Shown here: piece by piece, positions 22,901 to 34,719 of the stretch | How the letters are laid out: each line of letters opens with the position of its first letter | Position numbering within the stretch: the first letter of the stretch is position 1 | Assembly (NCBI RefSeq): GCF_002127325.2 | Contig: NC_035446.2 | Coordinates: 159,570,878-159,634,877 of the forward strand | Direction: 5' to 3' | DNA length: 64,000 nucleotides | DNA from: Helianthus annuus | Taxonomy: Eukaryota; Streptophyta; Magnoliopsida; Asterales; Asteraceae | The notes under the pieces: generated by a model | Database searches by the model: none | The model's input: the letters and a program-made list of their open reading frames with translations, nothing else | Told to the model about the DNA's origin: nothing | Made by a program: the position numbers and the translations under genes

Positions 22901-23338
22901 TGTACCAATAAATATATATTAATGTATTTATATATGGTCATCATTATTATTTATCTTATTTTTATTAAACTTATATCCTCATTAGATTAGTTGGTAATTA
23001 TTTGATAAATGTAATTACCATTATCACATAATTATGGATTTCTCCTTGGGTGTATATATAGAGATAATTAAAGAGATTTAGGGTTAGAAAAAAAAAAGAA
23101 TAACATCATAACATACAAATTTGTCCCTCTCTCTATCTCACATAACGGTGTTCATCAAGAACACTGAACACATAAACCCATAAATAACTATACACTCTAA
23201 ACGGGTACTCAATCAAGCTAATGAGATGTCATCTACTTCCCTCTCTACTTCGGTTATTGGACTGGCTGGCGTAACATGTATTAATCTATTATTCTAGTTT
23301 ATTATGTTTCCCATTAGTTCTTGTAGAACTTATCAACA
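22901..23338. mobile_element. Solo-LTR-like insert (~438 bp)
   Basis: This block interrupts the right arm exactly where the left arm is continuous (left reads CTCGATGTGG...GGCTACA). It starts TGTACC and ends CAACA on the plus strand, and has a CTATATATA-like box. Target duplication is not clear, so this is a probable but not proved solo LTR. Confidence 0.45.
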
Positions 23339-23604
23339 CAACCACATCGAGTCAAGTATGTCAAGTGTCTTGTGTCAACGGGTCGTCGGCTTTATTATAA
23401 GTTGTACAAGTGACTGTTTGTCCAGATTTTTTTTTTATTTTTTTTTTTGCCATGTTGGCACCGGCACCAAATTAGTCTAAATTTTTGTCCACCGGGGCTA
23501 GGAAAGATGACCCTGACACGTGTTCTCTTATGGTTGGGTGAGTTGTGGACCCCGTTGTACCTTTGTGTCTTTTGTGTCTGAGGTGTCATGGCTGTCGGTT
23601 GAGC

Positions 23605-23770
23605 CAGGGGCGGAGCTACCTTTATGCCGGGGGCAACGCCCGCTACGGCTTGGCGCGGAAAAAATTAGAAAAATTAGTGTAAATTTTGGAAAAATTTGAG
23701 GTTTTTTCGATTTCGTTACGGCTTATTTATAAAACGTTACGGCTTGGCGGATTTCCTAGATCCGCCACTG
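23605..23770. mobile_element. hAT-type MITE, 166 bp
   Basis: It begins CAGGGGCGGAGCTACC and ends GGATCCGCCACTG-like, giving inverted ends CAG(G/T)GGCGGA. It is flanked by a perfect 8 bp direct repeat GGTTGAGC (23597-23604 and 23771-23778), the duplication length of hAT transposons. Confidence 0.9.
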
Positions 23771-23890
23771 GGTTGAGCTTAGTTGTAATTATCTAATTGG
23801 TGGTTTTGGAATGACTATTCTCAAAAAAGATAAAGTCAATGTCTATTTTTCTAAATATTTGGTCAACACGTTCATCCTACAACTTATCAT

Positions 23891-24492
23891 TGTGGGTGTT
23901 GTTATAAGATCATACAAAATTAACTAATGATTCTAAACAAAAAAAAATGAGATGCCGTTCTCAAAACTTATAAAAACTTCTTGTGAAAAAAAATATGTTG
24001 GTTATATAGGGCATGCAAAAGAAAACCATATGAAAGGTTACTACCCAAAAGATTTGCAGCAAGCATCCTAAATAAGACTTTCATATGCCACAAGTATAAT
24101 AGACGACACGACATCTAAATTGTTACTAATGAGAAACTTTGTGTAGCGAGAATTAATATTTTACAATGTCATAAAATTCGACTTCTGGGTAGAACCTTGT
24201 ATTGGCCAGTTTATCTATTATAAGTGGAAACACGGTTAAAAGCAATAAACTTGTGCGTCCAGTTGCATTAAGTTTAACATCCAAGAAGATTTGGCTGCTT
24301 TCTTCCCTTTTGTAGCCTTGAGATGGAGAAAAGGACAAGAAAGAGGTTAATTTGAATTGACAACTCAAGAGATTACACACATTATGTAGAGTTACCAATC
24401 ATAAATCATTATAAATAGCACAAATTACAATACTAAAAGAAACAATTCTCAATTGAATAAAGGGAACAAGAAGAAATGAAAAAAATAGGTGT
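23891..24492. other. Intergenic, no gene seen
   Basis: AT-rich sequence without a recognisable gene or element end. Confidence 0.5.
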
Positions 24493-25393
24493 GTCGAATC
24501 CCAGGCTAACATACGACATGCCCGTTGCCCTCCACTGACGTTCTCCACTCGCCGAAATGATCTTACAAAAATGAACTCGGTTAGCCTTGTCATGGGGGGA
24601 TCCAGGACTAAGCTCCAACGTGCGAGTAAGTTTCATGCCTTCGTATGATTTTTTTAGATGACAATGAGTAGACTGGAATGTATTTATGATCTCAGAATTG
24701 AATGTGAGGATTCAATGTGGATAGTTATTTCTATTCTAGCTTAGAGAATGTTTTCTACTTACTCCTTTGCATGATCATCGGTCTTGCTTATATAATCGAG
24801 GCTCCGTACTCGAGGTGGGCCCTGTTCTGCATGAGTCGTTGGATAGTCTGTCGGACAACAAGAATGTTGGGTCGCAGTGCAGGGAGTTACTCCCTTTATA
24901 GCCTAGTGGTATCTTGGTGGTGGGATAAGGCTTATGACCATTAGGTCATGGGTTCGATTCCCACAAAGGGGGTTTTTCCCAGATTTATTGGGTTTCCTCC
25001 TGAATTGGTGTATAGGCATTATTGCCTAGTGGAGATGGATATGATCGGGTGGTTCTGCTGGTGGCACGATGATACTCCAGTGGTCCGTCAGTGATCCAAA
25101 TTTGTCGTTCAAAAAAAAGGGAGTTACTCCCTTTTTACGATATGGTGTCACTTCTGTCATTAATGTATGCTTTTTTCCTTAAGCAAACCAACCGTCCATT
25201 ATATCCTCTAATCCCTTTTGTCTCCGACGCCATTTAGAGCATTAAATGCTTAGTGAGAAGTCACATAGCCCAAATCCTTTGCCGGAAAAGTGACTTAGAG
25301 ACGTTGGACATGGGCGGGAAGATTAGCATCTTTGACTGAGTCACGCCTAATCCTCTGGCAACAGGCACGCCATTTGTTAGCCTGGGATTCGAC
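24493..25393. mobile_element. Possible inverted-repeat element hosting a SINE
   Basis: GTCGAATCCCAGGCTAAC (24493-24510) is matched exactly in reverse complement at 25376-25393. Similarity continues inward for about 25 bp (CATGCCCGTTGCC versus CGTGCCTGTTGCC). No target duplication is clear. The element could be a MITE, or the repeat could have another origin. Confidence 0.45.
24898..25118 (+). mobile_element. SINE, tRNA-derived, with perfect 16 bp target-site duplication
   Basis: The body starts ATAGCCTAGTGGTATC (A-box-like) and has a strong B box GGGTTCGATTCCCAC about 50 bp later. It ends with GTTC followed by eight A. The flanks are identical 16-mers GGGAGTTACTCCCTTT at 24882-24897 and 25119-25134. 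Length (~221 bp), polymerase III boxes, A tail and long duplication together make this a confident SINE insertion. Confidence 0.9.
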
Positions 25394-25399
25394 AAGGTG

Positions 25400-26785
25400 T
25401 ATGATAATTCATCTTTAAAACAAGTCTCCTAAAATCATATTTTCATATTAGGAGTTTCCTTTAAGAGAACATGTATGTGTCTAGGTTACAAACGTTAAGC
25501 ACTTTGTACTGCTGGATAGGACTTGTGAGTTTGAATTCGCACAAAAATAGAAACTCAAAATATGTTTGAGTTACTTTTTGTATATATACGAGTTGACGCC
25601 AACTCGCGCGTTGCGGCGGGACGTTAATTATGAACGTGTTTAATTTCACTACATGAGATTCAAAAATAGAAGTTATTTGAAATTCGCATGGTTTACATTT
25701 AACCACAAAGCTGCCAAAGGATAACATGTTAATTAATTGTGAAGCGGTTGCGTCTCATTTGCTCAAGTTGCTAATTGTATATATAATATATAATTGACGC
25801 TACGCATTGTGACGAAAAATTTAATATTATTTAATGGACTTACCAAGTATTTTAAGGGTGAAGAAAAAATTATAAAAGCTAAAGTAAAATATATAGTTTG
25901 TGTCATAGTATCTAAAAAGATAATTACATGTATTGTCAATTATGCCTACTACACTATATGTATTAGCCCATCAGGTAGGCAATTTATTTAACTTTCGGAT
26001 AACATTACATATAATTTTTTTCTTTTATTGTAATACGTGAGGATATTCATTATTATTATTATCAGAATACTTTTATTATGGTAACTATATCTTATGATTG
26101 ATATTGAACAAAACATGAAACTTCAGGATAGATTTTCTATGTTTCAAAGAACTTCAGAACATAATCAACTTTCTGTAATTATGTTTCGGGGAATTTTATC
26201 AAAAAACGGTCAAATTTTACCAAAATTTTCATTTACCAAAATGGTGATTGACTTTCAACCTACATGTAGATGGCCATCCATCCAGTTGTTAGGATAACAT
26301 CTTAGCCGGCGTCCCTATATAGACAACCACGTGGAAGGGTCTAGGGTCTGACACATGTCACAGTTACGTGGTTTGTGCTAGTATCTCATCCATTGTTTTT
26401 GAGCATTTGGGGCGGCGACATTTTTCAGAAACTATCCCTTCACTTCTACTCAATGATCGGAGCAAGGGAACAAACCGAACGCCATAATTGTAGTTGTAGT
26501 TATTCAGCCAGGCCTGATTTTTTTTGTTCCTTGCTTAAGTCTCTTCTGACCTGGAATACTTTTTAATCAAAGTGGTTATTGTTTTTACCAAAATTGAATC
26601 GAAACGTCCATTGTTCTTTCAATTTTCTCTGTTGTTCTTTAGTTAAGGTATTTACATCTTTTTATTGAACCGTTAAACTATTTTATAATATTTATATCCT
26701 GAAGTTTAGAACATAAATTATCAAATAAAAAATTAAAGATGAATATGTTATAATATAAACAATTCATGTCAAGAAAAAGCATAAT
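25400..26785. other. Intergenic, no gene seen
   Basis: AT-rich spacer with scattered short open frames that resemble no known protein. It ends at the tRNA gene. Confidence 0.5.
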
Positions 26786-26873
26786 CCGACCTTAGCTCAG
26801 TTGGTAGAGCGGAGGACTGTAGTGTGATATCATAGCCATCCTTAGGTCGCTGGTTCGAATCCGGCAGGTCGGA
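26786..26873 (+). tRNA. tRNA-Tyr (anticodon GTA) with a 15 nt intron
   Basis: The acceptor stem CCGACCT pairs with AGGTCGG, and the discriminator base is A. The A box (TAGCTCAGTTGGTAGAGC) and B box (GGTTCGAATCC) are intact. The anticodon stem GAGGA pairs with TCCTT, and the anticodon GTA lies at 26819-26821. An intron at 26823-26837 separates position 37 from 38, the usual intron site of nuclear tRNA-Tyr. A T run (GTTTTTG) shortly downstream can terminate polymerase III. Confidence 0.95.
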
Positions 26874-27033
26874 TATTATTGTTTTTGATATGATATTTTT
26901 TTTATAATAACTCTGTGCCTGTATATTTTGGTATCAAGTGATACATGAAGAACAGTATGACTGTAGACCATGAGACTTGTTTTGATGTCTGCTGTTCGTG
27001 CTTGGTCATGTATAAACACAACAATTTTGATAT

Positions 27034-27829
27034 TGTCGTGAAACTACCCTAATAGCAAAGAAGAAGAAGAAAATAATAGGGAGAAATATTTCATTGATTT
27101 GAGGTGTCTATTACAAGAGATACAAAAGACTATATATAATTGAGGAAAACTTGTGGGACAAGCCTAATCTATTTTAGGAGTTGATAACCACATTAATAAT
27201 AAATATATTCGTAACACTCCCCCTTGGTTATCAACATAATACGCTTGATGTTGCCTCGTTAAAAACCTTGCTGGGAAAACCCGGTGGGACAAAACCATAG
27301 CTAAGGGAAAAAGAGTACAACGTGTAATGCGCATTATCTCCCCCTGATACTTCGGGACCAGGTATGTTGGCTCATTAAAAACCTTACTAAGAAAACCCAT
27401 TGGGATAAAACTTAGTTAAGGAAAAAAGAGTGCAACTTGAATAAATCTCTCCCTCATTATAATATGTATCCTTTAAGTAAAGTGTGTCCAACATCTTCGA
27501 AAGTTGCTCAAAACTTTTGTAGAATGATTTGTCGTTTGATGCCTTGAAGTGCGATCCTTTATATTGAGTAATGTTGTAAAATCTTCTTGTGAGACTTCTA
27601 GTGCTTTCTCTTGCGAACAAACACCATAAGATCCAAGACTATTTGTGTTACATTCTTTATATCTACAAGACTAACAGAACTAGCTTTCATGGGTTAGTAA
27701 AATATAGACACATATCATTCTTACCTTTAGGGTATCGACATATTTGATTTACCATTCAAATGTCTCCTCATTGGACATGTGCTATATCATGTTGATAAAT
27801 TCAAATAAAAAATATATATTATCATACAT
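27034..27829 (-). mobile_element. Decayed Ty1/copia element: 3' end and LTR remnant
   Basis: ACTCCCCCTTGG at about 27208-27220 is, on the minus strand, a polypurine tract next to a TGTTACG-type LTR end. The neighbouring 'CTCGTTAAAAACCTTGC' and 'CTCATTAAAAACCTTAC' blocks are familiar from 3' regions of plant copia elements. Reading frames are destroyed. Other pieces of the same host element appear to continue beyond the solo LTR at 30452. Confidence 0.55.
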
Positions 27830-30451
27830 TGTAACATTCCCATTTTTAACATATAAGAATTATAGGTTAGTTAAATTTATTAACCACTAGTAACTAGCTT
27901 ATTTTTATTATAAAACATTCAACCCAAATAGTTTTAAAAACTATTTTATATATCGTTGGTTGAAATATTATACTAATCAATTGGCCTATATATGAGTGAC
28001 ATTTCTAATAAAATAAAAATCTATAAAAACTTATATTATTAGACGAGTAGTACGGGTAAGTTGAATATTAGAAAAATGAAGTCGACGGGCCAAGGAACCG
28101 TATAATAATTAAATTATAAAAATACATTGTATTTTGAACATACTCTATTTTTAATAAAACTTAGACCCAAATGTAGATAAAAATATTCTCGTTCTAAAGA
28201 CATGTTTATTATTTTATAAAACGTTATATTTTAAAAGTTATAAACGCCAAATAAGTAAAGCAGTTGAATTAATTCTAATATATAAATTAGTAAAATAATA
28301 ATAACAATCAATTGAGATTTCGTTTGAAATGTATAAGAATCAAAATATAAGTATTCAAATGAAAGATAGGCTAGTAGACGTGTACATCAAAAAAAAAATA
28401 ATAATAATAATTAAAAATAAAATAAAATAAAACTCTACAAAACATGAATGATGGGCGTGTGTATGTACCATTTGGTACGTGGAGGCATAGGAGACCTCCA
28501 ATATTGATGGAGGAATTAGTCTAAATAGTACTCACAATTCGATCAAAATGTGTCTTTCACCAACTCTCTCTTTCTTTAAAATTCTATGTTAGTTTTTTTT
28601 TATTTTAATAATAATAATAAAGTCATGCCTCGTTTTAAGTGTTTTAACTCCCGATCGCCGTTACCCTTTCCGATTGATCTGAGCCTCATAACTTATGTCA
28701 GGGCTTTGCCCGACTAAGTTGTTAGGATTCGATCTCAGAACTTCGGGACAAGGTTGAATTAGGGGTATTATACTTAACACGAGTGCATTATATATTTTTA
28801 ATAGCCCAAAAGTTATACCCAAAATTTATACCAGGAAATTTTCTAGTGAAACCCTAAAGTTACAAAGTTGGTCCATTCTCTTTTCTCACTGTTTTATTCT
28901 CTTTTTACCCAAAACTATTATTTATTATTCTATTTTGAAAACAACTTTTATCAAAAGTCATACCTATTATTTTACTAAATAGGAAACCTTAGTTGAGACA
29001 CCCAAGTAATTCTGCACAAACCCTAAAATTTTCATAACAATCAGAATCAGGATTAGGGCCCCTAAAACTCAGAGGGGGGCAATTCCCATTCGATATTATC
29101 TTCAAAACTCGTTGTCAAAATTTAAATTTTCGAATCCGTCGACTCATCAAGCCTACACACACGCGTGGCAAGCCTATAGTGAAAAGGTGTCCCTTACGGA
29201 CCGTAAGGGATAAGGCTTACGGTCCGTAAGCCTGTCAATTTTCGTGTATAAATAGCAGGCATCGGCACTTGCAGTCTGCTGTTCATTCGACGATCAAATT
29301 CCAATTATACATCGAGTTATCGTCTAAATACTCTAAAAAACACACACATCACTAATTAGTATAGCGGGGTGCTGCTACGATACAGGGTATTAACTCGATC
29401 GCTATTACGATTCAACGTCCGATCGATTATAACTATCCAACGATTAGTTGAGTGCTGCTCAAATTGATTTGATACTTTGTTATTCATCGTGATTTCGACT
29501 TGAATGTTTGAGTGCTGTCCGAATTCGGACTATACTCTGTCATTCGTTGTGAATCCGCTGAATTGTTAAGTATTGCACCTTGTTAATCGTTGTGAGGGTT
29601 TAATCTCGTGAATTGTCGTAAATGTTGTATTAGTTATTTACCTAGTTTCGTGTGCATCATTTCCTGAATTAGGTTATTAGTCTTACCAATAGGCTAAACT
29701 TCACCCCATACACCTACAATCAAAATAGATGCTAATTCTCTGAAGAGCGTGAATCAGGAAGCTTGTTAATTCAATACTGCATGCTTATAATGTGAGTCAT
29801 TCTCTTTTTATCAACAGTTTTACAAAACTCCAAGTTATTTTCCAAAAGTTATAATTACAGGGATTAAGTTTATGTAATCACCAAATTGCAGCCGGTATGT
29901 GGGGTATTGTGCACATTACTATTTTTATCACCTTTGTGATAGTCATCACTAATTGGGGCGACGGGACCCAATAGTGGTTTGACCATAGTCACAAATACGG
30001 TCGAGTGACAAATACCTATTCTTGTAAATTTGTTTGATAAAAACATTGTAATCTCCCTTAATACTGTAAATTATAACAACGTGTCATTTTATTTAAAATG
30101 AATGAACTCACTCAGTATTTTCCGCTGACAAAACCTTTTTAAAACGCGTTTCAGGTAATTACAGTAGATTGGAGTAAGAATTGGATCCGGCACTGAAGGA
30201 TTTCAAGAAGTGGCTTATTTTATTAATTAAATCAAATTAAGAAATATTATTTTTATTAAAAGCTACCTTTGTAAAAAGGGAATTTATTCCATCTATTTAA
30301 ATAAAACCCGGTGTTTCGAAACTCTGATATTTTTCCTAACTCACGGTCCTGATGAAAATTCCGCTGCAATGTTTTCAAAAATTAACCACCGGTACCACTG
30401 GGCTGCTCACAGCACCCGATTCCGTCCAGGATGGGGTCGGGGGTCGTGACA
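27830..30451 (+). mobile_element. Solo LTR (2.6 kb), relative of the gypsy LTR at 13412/20997
   Basis: It starts TGTAACATTCC and ends GTCGTGACA. The flanking pentamers TACAT (27825-27829) and TGCAT (30452-30456) match at four of five bases. From about 28980 to the end it aligns in opposite orientation with the gypsy LTR: shared GAGACACCCAAGTAATTCTG, GGGGCCCTAAAAC-type blocks, the paired palindromes, the AACGATTG/CGATCG region, GCCGGTATGTGGGG and the terminal GGGGTCGGGGG. No coding region is present, so a recombined solo LTR is the simplest explanation. The first ~1.1 kb has no counterpart in the 1.46 kb LTRs. Confidence 0.7.
29193..29255 (+). promoter_or_regulatory. Palindrome pair plus TATA box of the solo LTR
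   Basis: CTTACGGACCGTAAG (29193-29207) and CTTACGGTCCGTAAG (29216-29230) are followed by TATAAATAG at 29247-29255. The same order as in the complete gypsy LTRs is kept although the surrounding sequence has diverged. Confidence 0.7.
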
Positions 30452-30456
30452 TGCAT

Positions 30457-32183
30457 AGCTAGAAAGTTAAGTTAATGCACAATTGCCATTTAGCCATGGT
30501 AGTTTTGAAATGACAATCTCTACTTTGGTAGGAGATGATAATAATCATTTCTTATAGAAAGTGTCTGAACAACCTTTAACATACTATAAGGTTGAGCTCT
30601 CTACATACTAAAATGTCCCACTAACATCTTCTAGATGTAGTTTGATAGATGAATAAAGGTATGATTACAAATATACTCGAACTGCAAGTCGATTAATAAT
30701 TATACTGTGCTAGGGTTATTAAAAAAATTCCCCTTCAAAAAGCTCGCCTCTCTTGATGATGCTCAGACATCATCACTGTAAATTGCGATTATAGTGAACT
30801 TTTAAGAAAGAACATTTGATAAAGATGGATAATACTATCAAACTTATATTGCTCTTTATCAGAATATATCTTGAGTTATACAACACTCAACTTGACTATT
30901 TTAGTTCATACTATCTTTAACTTTATAAAGATACATTCTTGAGGACTTGAAATCAATACTTCAGGCATTTGCAATCATATACATACTTCTTTCAACTTTG
31001 AAAAACAATGTATGTGCATTCACTCTTTAGGAGTTCTATTACATAAACTTCCTCATTGATTTCTATATCATATGCAAGGATGTCTTGAATATTTATTCCA
31101 TATTGTACCATGCTTATACCTTGTACATTAAGATGCCATAATAACCAGGTACAAGTTTTCTATGTATAATTATTGGTGCACAAGAACTACATCCTTAAGA
31201 TGTTTCAACTAACCTTATAAGCACTTAAATGCTTTACGATACTCATCAGGAGTTTCAATTATATTCAACGTATTCAAATATGAATTTGTATACAACGACC
31301 ATATCGTTCTCGAGAACTCATTTTACATGATTTTTGATAATTCAAATCCTTGAGGGACTTTCATGTAAACTTTTAGTATTAAGTGATACATAACATTCAT
31401 AAGACGCATATCAATTCTCTCTTTATATTACCAGGCGGATAAAATATTGGAAAGTCATTACATCCACCACTAGAGAATGTGTCTCATTATAATCAATCAT
31501 GGGTTTTTGCAAAAATCCATGTGCACCATATTTGCCTTATCTCATTTAATTTGATTTTCACATGATTCTCATAAAAGCCCCATTAATATCCAACATACTT
31601 TACAAATTCAGTTGTATGGACTGTTGGTCCAAAAACTTTCCATTTTATTAGAGACTTTAAATCTGCCTCATTTGCGTCTTTCCATTTTGGCCAATCATTT
31701 CTCATAGGCAGATCTTAAATTTTGATCCTCATCATTTCATCATTACAAGCGCTAAATTATATACAAAAGTATAACGGCGTCGATTTTATTTCGATTCCAT
31801 ACATATCTTAGACATGTTATAACTTATCGAGATCTCTTTAGTTTCAGGTACATCAGGTTCTTCTTAAACCATCATGTCTACCGTCTCTTCAGGAGACCTT
31901 TTTAATATAACCCCGACTTGACCATCTTAATTAGCTGCTCCAACTTTCGAGGAATTTTATTATTGGAATCGACTGGTCTACCATGCTTCAAACGTGCATT
32001 AGACTCATTACAAACATGTGGTTGTCCTTCAGGGACACACGCATCTTAATTGGAGCATTAACAGTTAGTATATGTGACATAGTCACCTTTTTAAGGTCAG
32101 TGAATGCGTCTGGTAATAGATTCGCTAATCTTTGTAAATGAGTTATTCTTTGAACTTCTGGTTCACACCTTTAGTTTTGAGGA
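30457..32183 (-). pseudogene. Decayed Ty1/copia internal region
   Basis: Short blocks on the minus strand recall copia polymerase sequences. For instance the stretch near 31490-31530 corresponds to codons around a 'Y.ET.SPV'-type region, and 31670-31700 to a W.KW-type motif. No frame is open for long. It lies between two solo LTR insertions and seems to be the continuation of the element at 27034-27829. Assignment is by resemblance only. Confidence 0.4.
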
Positions 32184-32794
32184 TCAATTGTAACGCCTCG
32201 TACTTTTGATCTTTCTATTTATAGCATAGTATCTTGTACTTTCCAAAGTCAGTCAGTTGTACTCTCATTGTATTCTATTCGATCTCAAATTGTACTTCGA
32301 GACTTGAATCATAATGGAAAAATGCATTTTTGATCATATCCTTGTTTGAATCTTATGTTATGGATAAACACGTTAAACTATGTCAAACACGTAAAAACAA
32401 TTGAAAGATATTCAAATCCTAGTTCTTGAATCAAGCGTTGCCAAGAGATTACCCTAAACCGGACAAAAATCGGGAATTCATACGTTAATTCGGTAAAATA
32501 CCCAAAATTTGGGTTAAATCAAATAATTATAATATTTATTGTTATTAATTGAATAATTTAATAAATTAATATTTTAATAATTTTATAATTATAAACTGTA
32601 GTTAACGAGGTTAGTTTAAACCTAACCTAGTTAATAAATCCCCCCTCATTAACTAAATTAACTAACTAGGTTACTTTTTCATAAAGGAGCTACCTAACTG
32701 AGTTAAACAACTCAGTTAGGCCAGTTAGTGGCAAGACAGTAAACCTCAGGGACCAATTTGTAAATTATCAAAAGGAAATCAGAAAATCCAAAAA

Positions 32795-32870
32795 AAAGGG
32801 ACATACGCCCGGTCTCGAACCCGCGACCCCCCACTTATGCACGAGCGTGTTAACCAGTCGACCGAAGGTC
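32795..32870 (-). other. tRNA-like segment inside the 4 kb solo LTR
   Basis: On the minus strand this reads ACTGGTTAACACGCTCGTGC, then GGGTTCGAGACC, which looks like a B box. It does not fold into a full tRNA that I can draw. It may be a fossil of a tRNA-derived sequence or chance similarity. Confidence 0.3.
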
Positions 32871-33345
32871 TCATTCAAACGTTTATGGAAACGTTTAAAT
32901 CTTATACGCGTTTTCGCTGGACCTTCCTTTTCCAAACGTTTACCGCCAAGACAGTAGCAGCAACAACTTTGATGTCTTCGCTGATTTCTCGGTGTTTGAC
33001 AATGATATCCGTGTTTTTCCTTATCCGGTGCAAATCATGACCAAGTTCTGGCAATCACCCATTTATTTCCAAATCTTTGAGACCTCCGACCACCCTATAT
33101 AAACCGGAACACCACTTCCGAACCCGCACACCTCACACACCCACCTTCGTCTTCACCGGAACCGCAACCACCTCGCCGGAGAAGACCATCAGAAACTCGG
33201 AGGTTACAACCCATAAACCGCAGCCTTTCTGTTCAAGTCGCCACCTTGCCGGAGTCGCACCGGAGTCTCCGGAGAAGACGACTCGATCCGGTATTTAACC
33301 GTTTTCCGTTTTTTTGTCTCCCTTTAGATATCTATTTTTGTTTTC

Positions 33346-33425
33346 TGTTATTATTATTATTATTATATTATTATTATTATTATTATCATTATTATTATAT
33401 TATTATTATTATTCTTATTATATAT
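33346..33425. repeat. (ATT)n microsatellite
   Basis: A run of ATT/TTA triplets broken by a few C and A substitutions. Similar but more degenerate ATT-rich tracts recur at about 34980-35200 in the same LTR. Confidence 0.9.
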
Positions 33426-33556
33426 AATGTGTTTATATAAAAGAAAAATAGATTTTATATATATAATAAAATCAGTAATATTATTATTATTACTATTAAA
33501 AATAATCAAGTTATTATTATTACTATACTTTTTATTATTTCTATCATATAATGTTA

Positions 33557-34719
33557 CTAGGTTATAACCCCGTGTATTACACGGGTTGAATAAATAAATT
33601 TTATATACTAAATAATAAAACAATATATCTTTAAAAACCTCATTTGTTGCACGGGTTGAATAAATATAATTTTATATATTAAATAATAAAAAGTTATATC
33701 TATAAGAACCATATTGTACAGGTTGAATAAATGTAATTTTATATATTAAATAATAAAAAAGTTATATCTTTAAAACCACGTGTATTACATGGGTTGAATA
33801 AATGTAATATTGTTTATCAAATAATAAAAAAAAGTTATATCTTTAAAACCCTCGTGTATTACGCGACTTGAATAAAGATGATTTTATATACCAAAAAATA
33901 AGAAAATTATATTTAAAAAAACTAATGGGTATACTCAATACAGGATAGATATGGTGATTGTGGAGATAATTATTGAAAAGAAAATATAGTGGTCAGAAAT
34001 GTTATTCAAGAAGCAAATAAGCAGCCATTTGAGTGATAAAATATAAATTATATTTAAAAAGTCCGTAATAAATATAATTTTATATATAAAGTAATATTGA
34101 AATTATATACAATTTGTTTAAAATTATGTAATAAAATAGATATAATATTTTTTTAATAATGAAAATAAAAATAAATAATATATTAATACAAAGTTTGATG
34201 TTAGTGATAAATAATTTGGTTATTTAAAAATATCTTAAATTAACAATTTAAATTTAAGAATAATATTTTATCAGAAAAATAGAAGTATTTTATTTGACAT
34301 TTAAAGTAGAATAAGATTTAATATTAATTTTTGTTTATTTGGTATTCGAAAAGAATAAGAGTAAATTTGTATATTACAAATAAAAAGTAATTGTTTGTCA
34401 AATGGTATAGAAAATCAAATAAATAATATTATAAATGAGAAGTATAGATTAAATTTAAATTAAATAATAATTATCTATAGTTAAGTAGAAGAGATTAAAC
34501 AAAATAATATTTAGTAGAAGAGTTATCTATAATTATTTAGAAAAGATTAAATAAAATAATAATTATCCATAAGATATTAAACTAAATAATATTTCGTATG
34601 AGGGTTATCTATAATTAATAATAAGAAGAGATTAAACTTAAATAATAATTATTCATATGACATGAACTAATATGATGACAAGTGTCCCAAAGTTGGTTTC
34701 TTTTATTATATAGTATAGA
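33557..34719 (-). mobile_element. Non-autonomous Helitron, 1.16 kb
   Basis: On the minus strand the 5' end is TCTATACTATATAATAAAAG, preceded by A. The 3' end is CTAG, followed by T, matching the Helitron 5'-TC, 3'-CTRR and A|T insertion rule. Near the 3' end is a perfect palindrome CCCGTGTATTACACGGG (33569-33585), the expected terminal hairpin. There is no RepHel coding. The 3' part is made of about five degenerate ~70 bp tandem units. Confidence 0.85.
33568..33925. repeat. Five degenerate ~70 bp tandem units in the Helitron 3' region
   Basis: The block GGGTTGAATAAAT followed by TTTTATATA.TAAATAATAAAA recurs at about 33583, 33653, 33721, 33791 and 33865. Several units begin with a version of the hairpin sequence CGTGTATTAC. 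Confidence 0.85.

Larger units (their letters stand above)
22640..23890. repeat. Right arm of the foldback element, enlarged by insertions
   Basis: Reverse complement of the left arm at 12586-13090. It is longer because it carries a triplicated internal unit (22714-22885), a solo-LTR-like insert (22901-23338) and a hAT-type MITE (23605-23770). With these removed, the arms align along their length with moderate divergence. Confidence 0.75.

Noticed and set aside
27830..30451. A complete gypsy element on the plus strand
   Set aside because: The segment has LTR-like ends and content but no internal coding, primer-binding site or polypurine tract, so a solo LTR fits better.
33363..33623. Open frame rich in Asn and Ile across the ATT repeat
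   Set aside because: It is the translation of a microsatellite and Helitron end, with no protein-like features.
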